A stretch of DNA of 64,000 nt from Streptomyces ortus (GTDB taxonomy: Bacteria > Actinomycetota > Actinomycetes > Streptomycetales > Streptomycetaceae): assembly GCF_026341275.1 (NCBI RefSeq), contig NZ_JAIFZO010000002.1, positions 7,160,118 to 7,224,117 of the forward strand, written 5' to 3'. Below, piece by piece: positions 57,427-64,000 of the stretch. The notes below the pieces were generated by a model. It had not been told where the DNA came from and did not search any database. It saw only the letters and a list, made by a program, of their open reading frames with translations. A program made the position numbers and the translations under genes. Each line of letters starts with the position of its first letter. The first letter of the stretch is position 1.

Positions 57427-58430
57427 GCGCCGCCGGGCTGGCCGACGCCGCGGTGGCCCGGGCGGCGGTGGCCGACGGGGTGACCCGGATCGCCGCGCCC
57501 GTCGGCCTCGCCGAGCGGCTCGTGGCCCTTGAACCCCTGCGCGGGCACACGGTCGTCGTCAAGTACGGCGGTCACGCGATGACCGACGACACGCTCCGGC
57601 GGGCCTTCGCCCAGGACGTCCTCACCCTGTACCGGGCGGGCGTCCGGCCGGTCGTGGTGCACGGCGGTGGGCCGCAGATCGCCGCCCACCTGGACCGGCT
57701 GGGTCTGCGGTCCGACTTCCTGGGCGGGTTGCGGGTCACCACCCCCGAGACCATGGAGGTCGTACGGATGGTGCTGTCCGGCAAGGTCCAGAAGGACCTG
57801 GTCGGACTGCTGAACGAGCACGGGCCGCACGCGGTCGGCCTCAGCGGCGAGGACGGGCGCACCCTCACCGCGGTCAAGCGGTACGCCCAGGTCGGCGGGG
57901 AGCGCGTGGACATCGGCCTGGTCGGGGATGTGGCGCGCGTCAACACCGCTGTCGTACGCCTCCTGCTGGAGGGTGGCCACATCCCGGTGGTCTCCTCCGT
58001 GGGCCGGGGCGAGGACGGGCAGGTCTACAACGTCAACGCGGACACGGCGGCCGGGGCGCTGGCCGCCGCGCTGGGGACCCGGGTCCTGGTCGTCCTCACC
58101 GATGTGCCGGGCCTGTACGCCGACTTCCCGCGCGACGAGCGGGTCGTCGACCGGATCGGGGCGGCGGAGCTGGAGCGGGTACTGCCGGGGCTGGACGGCG
58201 GGATGGGACCCAAGATGGAGGCCTGTCTGCGGGCCGTCCGGGGCGGGGTGGGGGTGGCCCGGGTACTGGACGGGCGCGCCCCGCACTCCCTGCTCGACGG
58301 CCTGGTCGGCGGTGCCGGCTCCGGCACGACGATCGTCCCGGACCCGACGGACCAGACGGACCCGACGGCGCGGGGGGCAGAGGTGGAGGGGGTCGCGCGG
58401 GTGGCGCCCGCGCCGGCCCCGGGGAGCTGA
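57423..58430 (+). CDS. Acetylglutamate kinase-like enzyme (ArgB paralogue)
   Basis: A 335-residue amino-acid kinase of the N-acetylglutamate kinase family, with nucleotide/substrate motifs VVKYGGHAM, VVHGGGPQI, NVNADTAAGALA and GGMGPKMEAC. It phosphorylates N-acetylglutamate in the arginine/ornithine pathway. GTG 57423 overlaps the formyltransferase stop by 4 nt. A kinase placed in an iron-regulated operon with ornithine-modifying enzymes is probably a dedicated copy that raises ornithine supply during siderophore synthesis; a housekeeping argB would sit with argC, argJ and argD, none of which are here. The Ala/Pro/Thr-rich C-terminal 30 residues extend beyond the usual family length. Confidence 0.9.
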   Translation: MSAAGLADAAVARAAVADGVTRIAAPVGLAERLVALEPLRGHTVVVKYGGHAMTDDTLRRAFAQDVLTLYRAGVRPVVVHGGGPQIAAHLDRLGLRSDFLGGLRVTTPETMEVVRMVLSGKVQKDLVGLLNEHGPHAVGLSGEDGRTLTAVKRYAQVGGERVDIGLVGDVARVNTAVVRLLLEGGHIPVVSSVGRGEDGQVYNVNADTAAGALAAALGTRVLVVLTDVPGLYADFPRDERVVDRIGAAELERVLPGLDGGMGPKMEACLRAVRGGVGVARVLDGRAPHSLLDGLVGGAGSGTTIVPDPTDQTDPTARGAEVEGVARVAPAPAPGS

Positions 58431-58440
58431 CACGCACGGG

Positions 58441-58471
58441 TGCCCGGCCGGGAAGACCTCCCGGTCGGGCA
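58441..58471 (+). terminator. Terminator after the ArgB-like gene
   Basis: 13-bp arms 58441-58453 and 58459-58471 with one G-T position and a 5-nt loop, 10 nt past the stop codon. Confidence 0.75.
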
Positions 58472-58502
58472 GCACGTGTTCGGGTCTTGAACGCTCCTGG
58501 GC

Positions 58503-58524
58503 AGCCACCCTTCAGAGGGTGGCT
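58503..58524 (-). terminator. Terminator after the GH16 gene
   Basis: Perfect 9-bp arms AGCCACCCT/AGGGTGGCT around TCAG, 13 nt past the minus-strand stop of the glucanase gene. Confidence 0.7.
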
Positions 58525-58536
58525 CCGACGGCTGCG

Positions 58537-59397
58537 TCAGCCGTCGCTGGTGGTCACCTTCACCTCGTCGACCACCAGTTGCTGCGGGAAGCTGGTCGAA
58601 CCGTCGGGATCGCCCGGCCAGTAGCCGCCCACCGCGAGGTTGAGGATCAGGAAGAACGGCTTGTCGAACACCCAGGTGTTGCCGTTCAGGTCGGCCGGGG
58701 TGCGGGTCTGGTAGACGGTGCCGTCCACGGACCAGGTGATCTTGTTCGGTGCCCAGTCCACCGCGAAGGTGTGGAAGGCGTCCGCGAAGGCCTGGCCGCC
58801 CGGCAGTGTGTAGCCCGCGCCGATGCCGCCGGAGCCGGAGTAACCGGGGCCGTGCAGCGTGCCGTGGACGGTTCCGGGCTCGAAGCCGACGTTCTCCATG
58901 ACGTCGATCTCACCGGAGTTGGGCCAGCCGACCTGCCCGATGTCCTGGCCGAGCATCCAGAACGCCGGCCAGATGCCCTGCCCGCGCGGGATCTTCATCC
59001 GCGCCTCGACGTGCCCGTACGTCGCGGTGAACTTGCCCGAGGTGTTGAGGCGGGCCGAGGTGTACTCGCATGTGCCGTACCAGCACTGGTAGTTGCCCGG
59101 GTTCTCGCGGCGGGCCTCGATGACCAGGTGGCCCTGGCCGTCGAGCTTCGCGTTGTTGTTCCCGGCCGTGTAGTACTGCCGCTCGTGGTTGTTGACGTTG
59201 TCGCCGGTCTCGACCTGCCACTTGCCCGTGTCGACGCCCGATCCCGCGGCGCCGTCGAAGGTGTCGGAGAACGTCACGGCCTGGGCCGCCCGCGGCGTGG
59301 GGTCCGCGTGGGCGGTGGGGGCGACGGACGCGGCCGCGACGAGGGCGGCGGGCAGCGCGGCGAGAAGGCATTTGCGGAGCAGACGTGGTGGAGCCAC
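58537..59397 (-). CDS. Secreted GH16 endo-beta-1,3-glucanase (laminarinase-like)
   Basis: A 286-residue glycoside hydrolase family 16 enzyme. A Sec signal peptide (LLRKCLLAALPAALVAAA, probable cleavage after AHA at about residue 31) is followed by one catalytic domain with the motif GEIDVMEN (ExDxxE nucleophile and acid/base) and flanking GIWPAFWMLG. It should hydrolyse beta-1,3(-1,4)-glucans outside the cell. GTG 59397 has GGAAGGGAG upstream. There is no carbohydrate-binding module, so it is a minimal, single-domain form. A consensus-like promoter overlapped by a 12-bp inverted repeat upstream indicates control by a sugar-responsive repressor. It is unrelated to the secondary metabolite genes. 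Confidence 0.92.
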   Translation of the reverse strand: MAPPRLLRKCLLAALPAALVAAASVAPTAHADPTPRAAQAVTFSDTFDGAAGSGVDTGKWQVETGDNVNNHERQYYTAGNNNAKLDGQGHLVIEARRENPGNYQCWYGTCEYTSARLNTSGKFTATYGHVEARMKIPRGQGIWPAFWMLGQDIGQVGWPNSGEIDVMENVGFEPGTVHGTLHGPGYSGSGGIGAGYTLPGGQAFADAFHTFAVDWAPNKITWSVDGTVYQTRTPADLNGNTWVFDKPFFLILNLAVGGYWPGDPDGSTSFPQQLVVDEVKVTTSDG

Positions 59398-59828
59398 GAC
59401 TCTCCCTTCCGTAGGGCGTCCCTGTGCGGGGGCGCGCCCACTGAGGTGGGGGGAATGCTTCTGCTCTCGTTCTAAGAAGTGAACGAGAGCAGTGTCAAGA
59501 CATAGGTACGGACCTGCCGTCCCTCCAGCCCCATCTGCCTCGTACGGTCACCGTTCGACCATACGACGCACACAAGCCCCGGCGTGAGCCCCGTCCGCAC
59601 GCAATGCGCGGCGAATGGTCTGCCTTACCCCGACCACCCCACCGCCCCTCCCCAAGGAGATATGGGCGATATCTACCATAAGCTCTCCCGTGCTTCCTCG
59701 GTGTTGCCCAACGGGCCGAATTGCGACGACCGGTCCGGCCATTTACCCAGCAAACATTGGGCAGTTGACCTCAGTGTTTCGTGGTAACGTCCTCGTTCGG
59801 AGGGACAGTGCAACCTGAAAGGGAAATC
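59398..59828. other. 431-bp intergenic region
   Basis: No gene seen. It holds the glucanase promoter/operator (59461-59498) and, further right, a small inverted repeat AGATAT-N5-ATATCT (59658-59674). No clear promoter for the unknown gene at 59829 was recognised. Confidence 0.45.
59461..59498 (-). promoter_or_regulatory. Glucanase promoter with 12-bp inverted-repeat operator
   Basis: Perfect arms CTGCTCTCGTTC (59461-59472) and GAACGAGAGCAG (59481-59492) around 8 bp. On the minus strand TTGACA (59493-59498), a 17-bp spacer and TTAGAA (59470-59475) make a good promoter, so the operator fills the spacer and -10. This is classic repressor geometry, e.g. for a LacI-type sugar repressor. Confidence 0.75.
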
Positions 59829-60437
59829 GTGAACACGGAGAAGATCGCCGCTCGCCGCCTCTCGCTGGAAGAGGTGACGAAGCTCGGCGTGAAAGACAGG
59901 CTCTTCGTTTCCGCCGACACGGCGGAACTCAAAATTCCCGGTTGCTATGTGCCCGCCTTTCTGACCAGGTCCGGTGAGGATTTCGAGGGCGGCTCGGTCA
60001 CGGTGAGGACCGTATTCCAGGAAGAGGTTTCCTGCCTTCCTGACGACGCGGACGAAGCCGGAATCTACCTGGCTGACGAAAAGGGCTCGGGGACCATCGA
60101 GGTACTCCAGTCCGCCGGGGTCGTGCTGGACCTGGCGCTTTTCGTCCCGGGTGGCGACAAGGGAGCCCTCACGGCTCTTTACGCCGCGGTCCGGCAGGCG
60201 TTCGGCGCCGACGTCGTGCAGATCTGGCGCCAGGCACTCAAAGAGGTTCCCGACGTGAAGGTCGATATCTTCGAGGAGCAGATTCCGCGAGGGCGCAAGG
60301 GGGGCGACAGTCCGAAGCGTGACCGTCGCGCGATCGACACCTACCCCACGCGTGCGGACTTCATCGAGTTCTCCGCGGGGTGGAAGCCGGTCGTCGAGCT
60401 CCACAAGCCGGTTGTCGACGACACCCCGACCATCTGA
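59829..60437 (+). CDS. Conserved-looking protein of unknown function
   Basis: A 202-residue soluble protein that I do not recognise. GTG 59829 is preceded by GAAAGGGAAATC, a good ribosome binding site. The protein is acidic and globular, with no signal peptide, membrane segment or low complexity; features such as AGVVLDLALFVPGGDKGALT and a late YPTRADFIEFSAGW have no family I can name. Coding character is convincing (regular GC-rich third positions, single intact frame). It stands alone between the glucanase and a decayed SDR gene. Its codon use is slightly less GC-biased at the 5' end than its neighbours. Confidence 0.7.
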   Translation: MNTEKIAARRLSLEEVTKLGVKDRLFVSADTAELKIPGCYVPAFLTRSGEDFEGGSVTVRTVFQEEVSCLPDDADEAGIYLADEKGSGTIEVLQSAGVVLDLALFVPGGDKGALTALYAAVRQAFGADVVQIWRQALKEVPDVKVDIFEEQIPRGRKGGDSPKRDRRAIDTYPTRADFIEFSAGWKPVVELHKPVVDDTPTI

Positions 60438-60766
60438 CCCGACGGCCTCGCGAGACGTCCCGCCTGATCAAGATCAAGGCCGGAAGCCAGTCGTCGACGG
60501 CTCTCAGGGCTTCGACGTGGCACGCGGGGCCGTCTCCCGGCACCGTCGGTCGACTCCGCCGGCGGTCCACCGAGACGCAGCCCACCGTGGCCTGACGGAC
60601 CTGAGCCAGGAACCCCGTCACGCCGACGCGGGCGGGACGGACGCGGGCGTGGATCGCCACCGGCCAAGTGGCCCGGATTGCGACCACGTGACCGGAGTCA
60701 CGGGACCTTTCACGTGTCCGCGGGGATGCGCTATGCCGGGCTCAACCCCTGTGTCGCCGAGGAGGA
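60438..60766. other. 329-bp intergenic region, nothing recognised
   Basis: No gene, hairpin or repeat that stands out. Confidence 0.4.
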
Positions 60767-61604
60767 TCACGACCGTCTTCTGCTCGGCATCGAGCCCCCG
60801 TCTCTCTGGCCCTCTGAGCGAGCATTCGGGGGATTCCTCAGAACTAGGCCGCCCGTGGCTGCGATCGTCTGGCCCGTGACCCGGCGCGCGTCGTCACTCA
60901 CGAGAAGGGCGACGGCATCGGTGATGTCGCCGGGGCGCCCGAGCCGACCCGGAGGTGTCTGTGCGACGAACTCCTCGGCGTTCGCTCGGAACTCCGGCGA
61001 CAGACCATCGGTGTCGGTCGGGCCCGGAAGTACGGCATTGACGGTGATCTGCCGGCTCCCCCGCTCCTTGGCCGGTACGTGTCCGAAGTACTCGACCGCC
61101 GCTCTGGTGCCGGCGTATGCGGCGACACGGGGGCCCGGGCGCTTGGTGTGGCCTGTGGACATATTGACGACACGGCCTCCGTCGCGAACAAGGTTCGCCG
61201 CCTGCTGCAAGGCAAGGAAGCTGCCCTTGATATTGAGATATTGACGGCCGGCAGTCGATCGAGTTCAGCGGAAGGGAAATCGGCGATATCACCGAAGGCC
61301 CGAAGGCCCGAAGGCCCGCATGCCCGCATGCCCGCACTGTTCACCACGATATCGAGACCGCCGAACTCGCTCACCGACTCTTCGAAAAGGCGGGTGATGT
61401 CCTGCGGCGTGGCGAGGTCGGCCCGTACAGCCAACGCCCTGCCGCCCAACCGCTCTACATCGCTGACGACCTCCCGCGCGACAGCCTTGTTCGAGTGATA
61501 GCTGACCACTACGTTCGCACCGTCCAGGCCCAGGCGTACCGCGATGGCACGACCGATTCCCGTGAGGAAGCCGTGACCAGCGCCACCTTTCCGCTCAAAC
61601 TCAT
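60767..61604 (-). pseudogene. Short-chain dehydrogenase with at least two frameshifts
   Basis: It begins MSLSGKVALVTASSR, but the glycine motif GIGRAIAVRLGLDGANVVVSY follows in a shifted frame (one base missing near 61560). A second break lies near 61230, after FPSAELDRLPAVNI, where the active-site half continues in another frame as QQAANLVRDGGRVVNMSTG, then the C-terminal LGRPGDITDAVALL and TGQTIAATGG. The YxxxK motif, expected as YAGTK, reads YAGTR. Repeated short motifs near 61295-61330 mark the second break. This is a classical SDR that has decayed. It is divergent from a broken LysR gene that may once have controlled it. Confidence 0.75.
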
Positions 61605-61705
61605 ATCGTCGCTCCTCGGCCTCTTGGTGTCCGTATCGCATTCCCCTGCGACCCCTCGACCTGAAAAGAGTATGAGCACGGTGAGTTCATGCGGTTCCGC
61701 CTGCA

Positions 61706-62120
61706 CACCTCGTCGCCCTGCTGGGACGATTCGCCACCGACCGGCCTCGCGTCCGACTCCAGATCCGGGAGACCCGACTCGAAGACGCTCTCGCGCAACT
61801 ACTGCAGGGGACGATCCAACTCGCGTTGACCAGTGGATTCGTCCTGCCGTCGCGGCCCCCGCGGATCGAGGCCACACAACGCGCGGAGGAAACCCTGGCC
61901 GCCGCGATGCACCGCGATCATCCACTGGCCCGGCGTCCGGCACTGGCCTGATCGCTACCGGACTCGGTACCGGTGTGCAGCCACGCAGCCTCTCCCAGTA
62001 CGCGCCCCCGACGTGACCTTCGTCCCGTTGAACTGTCAGGAACCGCTCCGCACGTCGCTCCTCTATGACCGGCGGCACGTGCCAGTGGGAGTCCGCGAGA
62101 TGGTGCGGCCGGCCGGACCG
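61706..62120 (+). pseudogene. LysR-family regulator remnant (effector domain only)
   Basis: The plus strand reads LLGRFATDRPRVRLQIRE, then LTSGFVLPSRP and AAAMHRDHPLARR, as in the effector-binding domain of LysR regulators, and stops at a TGA near 61950. Another frame continues with DVTFVPLNCQEPLRTSLLYD, like the C-terminal lobe. The N-terminal HTH is absent. It lies divergent from the broken SDR gene, the usual LysR-target arrangement, so both halves of a regulated pair have decayed. Confidence 0.55.
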
Positions 62121-62320
62121 GCGATCCCGCTGCCCTCCTGATCGACTTCGGCGAGGGGCTCGGAGCCCCGGCGCCCGGCCCGCCGGTGGAGCGACCGCCG
62201 GTGGAGCGCGCCGTACACCGATGCGTGTTCTCACCGTGCTGGTGACAGCGCCTCAGTGGCTCACGCACGCCCGACGTACGCCGGTGTGCTGCTCGGTACC
62301 CGCTGCGGCCGTTGCAGCCG

Positions 62321-62965
62321 CTATGCAGTGGGCTCCGTGCCCGAGTGATCGGGTACGGGAACGTCGGCCGTGGCGCGTGCTCCCGCGAGGACGAACCTGA
62401 CTATCCGCTGTGCGTCTTCGCGTGTGAACGGTGTCCGGGCTCGGGTCAGGTGCAGGTGTACCGGGCCGGAGAGCATCTGGTTGAGGAACGCGGCGTCGAC
62501 CGGCGGGAGGTCCCCCCGTTCCACGGCGCGGTCGAGCAGCGACTGGAAGGAGGAGAGCCGCTGCTCCAGCAGGCGCAGTCCCAGCTCACGGATCACCGGT
62601 TCGTCGCCCGAGTACATGGCCGTCTGCAGTAATGCCCGTCCGACCGGGGACTCTCCTGTGCTTGCCATCGAGCACAGGTAGTCGGTGAGGTCCGTGTAGA
62701 TGTCACCGGTGTCCTGAAGGGGGACGGAGTCTGCCGCGTACTCGGCGAGGGCCTCTTGCAGGAGCTGGTTCCGGTCCGGCCAGTTCCGGTGGACCGTGAC
62801 TCTGTTGACCCCGGCGGTGCGGGCGATCTCCTCGTAGTTCAGGCGTTCCACACCGTGCTGCGCCGCGAGCTCGATCGTCGCCCGAAGAATCCGTTGCCGG
62901 ACCGCCGCGGTGCGCCCCCCAGGACGTGTCCGCGCTGTGGGCGCGGGCTCTGACTGCTCCGACAT
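62321..62965 (-). CDS. TetR-family transcriptional regulator
   Basis: A 214-residue TetR-type repressor. The N-terminal HTH (RQRILRATIELAAQHG, then YEEIARTAGVNRVTVHRNWP) is typical, and the remainder is an all-helical ligand domain. A TTA codon lies at 62630-62632 (in ALLQTAM), so it may be expressed late. It is divergent from a crotonase gene, and the intergenic region holds a 28-bp inverted repeat (63061-63088) of TetR operator form, so it most likely represses the crotonase gene and perhaps itself. The ligand is unknown, plausibly a cyclic diketone or acyl-CoA related to the enzyme's substrate. Confidence 0.88.
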   Translation of the reverse strand: MSEQSEPAPTARTRPGGRTAAVRQRILRATIELAAQHGVERLNYEEIARTAGVNRVTVHRNWPDRNQLLQEALAEYAADSVPLQDTGDIYTDLTDYLCSMASTGESPVGRALLQTAMYSGDEPVIRELGLRLLEQRLSSFQSLLDRAVERGDLPPVDAAFLNQMLSGPVHLHLTRARTPFTREDAQRIVRFVLAGARATADVPVPDHSGTEPTA

Positions 62966-63060
62966 GGGTGGGTCTGATCTCCGTGTCCGGGTGCGGATGT
63001 GTACGACGAGGATACCTGCCCGTAACCGTCGGACGGCTGCGACGGCGACAGCCCGCCCTC

Positions 63061-63088
63061 CTTAAAGTAATGCTAGTGTTGCTTTAAG
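63061..63088. promoter_or_regulatory. TetR-type operator
   Basis: CTTAAAGTAA-N8-TTGCTTTAAG: 10-bp arms matching at 9 positions, in an AT-rich patch between the divergent TetR and crotonase genes. Confidence 0.75.
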
Positions 63089-63151
63089 AGGTGGGCCCCC
63101 TCGACTGTTCTGAACGTCTCGTATGCCTTGAACGTCCCGAAGGGAAAGCGC

Positions 63152-64000
63152 ATGTCGCGGGAGAGTCTGAACGACAGGTGGGCGGGGCATGTGCCGCCGA
63201 TTCCGTTGGAGGAGTACTCGAAGAGGTACAGCGACTTCTTCACCATGGAACGTCGTGATGGCATCCTCGAAGTGAGGATGCACACGGACGGTGGCACGTA
63301 CGTCCACAACTGGGCGGCTCACAACGCCTGGAACCGGGTCTGGCAGGACATCGGGAACGATCAGGAGAACGAGGTTCTGATCCTGACCGGCACCGGTGAC
63401 CGGTGGTTCTCCGGAAGTCCCAGCAAAGTGTGGAAGAAGCCTCTCCACGAGGAGGGGTCGGAGTACATCTACCAGCAGCTCTACGACGCCTCGAAGCTGG
63501 TCGAGAACTTTGTCAGCTCCCTGGAGATCCCCACCATCGCGGCGATCAACGGCCCTGGCGTCCACACGGAGTTCGCCCTGCTGTGCGATGTCACGCTGGC
63601 TGCCGAGGACGCGGACCTGATGGACCCTCACTTCCTCGCGGGCACCGCGCCCGGTGACGGCCTCGGACTGGTCCTGCAGGCGCTCATGGGAACGAAGCGC
63701 GCCGCCTACTACGTCTACACGGGACAGTCGATCCCGGCACCCAAGGCGCTTGAACTCGGCCTTGTCAATGAGGTGTTGGCCCGTGACGCGCTCCTTGAGC
63801 GGGCGTGGGAACTGGCCGAGGCCATGATGGAGCGACCGCGCTTCGCACGGCGTATGACCCACGCCATCCTTGCCCGGCCGTGGCAGAAGCTCATCAGCGA
63901 GGATCTCGGCTTCCACATCGCACACCAGGGCCTGTCCATGCTGGGCGCCAAGGAAGCCCGCGGCATCGACTCGAAGGTCGCCCAGGAGGCCGCTGAGCGC
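63152..64000 (+). CDS. Crotonase-superfamily enzyme, 6-oxocamphor hydrolase-like; 3' end outside window
   Basis: The first 283 residues of a crotonase-fold protein; no stop before the window end. The N-terminus (PIPLEEYSKRYSDFFTMER) and the blocks HTDGGTYVHNWAAHNAW, VLILTGTGDRWF, AAINGPGVHTE and DPHFLAGTAPGDG follow 6-oxocamphor hydrolase, which cleaves a C-C bond of cyclic beta-diketones by a retro-Claisen reaction; the Asp and His of the DPHF block match its catalytic region. ATG 63152 has GAAGGGAAAG 3 nt upstream. It is divergent from a TetR gene with a clear operator between. An ordinary enoyl-CoA hydratase is the alternative, but the alignment pattern favours diketone cleavage. Confidence 0.82.
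   Translation, partial: MSRESLNDRWAGHVPPIPLEEYSKRYSDFFTMERRDGILEVRMHTDGGTYVHNWAAHNAWNRVWQDIGNDQENEVLILTGTGDRWFSGSPSKVWKKPLHEEGSEYIYQQLYDASKLVENFVSSLEIPTIAAINGPGVHTEFALLCDVTLAAEDADLMDPHFLAGTAPGDGLGLVLQALMGTKRAAYYVYTGQSIPAPKALELGLVNEVLARDALLERAWELAEAMMERPRFARRMTHAILARPWQKLISEDLGFHIAHQGLSMLGAKEARGIDSKVAQEAAER

Overview
The window is high-GC, actinomycete-type DNA, most likely Streptomyces: strongly GC-biased third codon positions, GTG/TTG starts, a KSQ-type modular polyketide synthase, an LmbU-family regulator with a rare TTA codon, and DmdR1/IdeR-like iron boxes. It holds the right-hand part of a hybrid NRPS/PKS gene cluster (1 to about 43.7 kb), followed by a catabolic operon, a hydroxamate-siderophore locus and ordinary or decaying accessory genes.

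Layout. 1-4.4 kb: the end of a stand-alone adenylation domain, a carrier protein-thioesterase didomain and a cobalamin-type radical SAM enzyme, closed by a strong terminator. 4.4-5.6 kb: gene remnants (ABC ATPase, SARP regulator) and a promoter with an 18-bp palindrome. 5.6-28.6 kb: one long unit with a free carrier protein, a P450, a type II thioesterase with a Cys nucleophile, two PKS proteins (KSQ loading module plus three extension modules, all predicted methylmalonyl-specific) and a one-module NRPS whose A domain is degenerate. 28.7-30.3 kb: a broken thioesterase and a broken PLP dehydratase. 30.4-33.8 kb: an RHH regulator, a DUF4097 protein and a DrrA/DrrB-type ABC transporter. 34.1-37.9 kb: an amidinohydrolase-like gene divergent from an ornithine N-hydroxylase (KtzI-like) and another type II thioesterase. 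38-42 kb: a second RHH/DUF4097 pair and an IS701-like transposase gene lacking a catalytic Asp, all set among repeated TGGCGCCA-type sites. 42.1-43.7 kb: an LmbU-family regulator and a KtzT/PaiB-family protein (piperazate synthase candidate).

44-49 kb: an M20 amidohydrolase, a frameshifted aldehyde dehydrogenase and a GMC oxidoreductase, divergent from a GbsR/MarR-type regulator. 49.5-58.4 kb: a NUDIX-like gene, then siderophore genes (lipoprotein, heterodimeric ABC exporter, ornithine N5-hydroxylase, formyltransferase, ArgB-like kinase) with two iron boxes but no siderophore NRPS. 58.5-64 kb: a GH16 glucanase with a clear operator, an unknown gene, a decayed SDR/LysR pair, and a TetR regulator divergent from a 6-oxocamphor hydrolase-like crotonase cut by the window end.

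How it fits together. The ornithine hydroxylase and the KtzT homologue together predict that the product contains piperazic acid. The PKS should make a short alpha-methyl-branched dienyl beta-keto acyl chain from a propionyl starter and hand it to the NRPS; most NRPS modules must lie left of the window. An 18-bp palindrome, identical upstream of the PKS-containing unit and the ornithine hydroxylase and nearly identical upstream of the KtzT gene, ties these three units into one probable regulon. A second, separate control system (RHH proteins with 10-11-bp-phased TGGCGCCA-type sites) covers 33.7-41.6 kb and is the least explained feature here.
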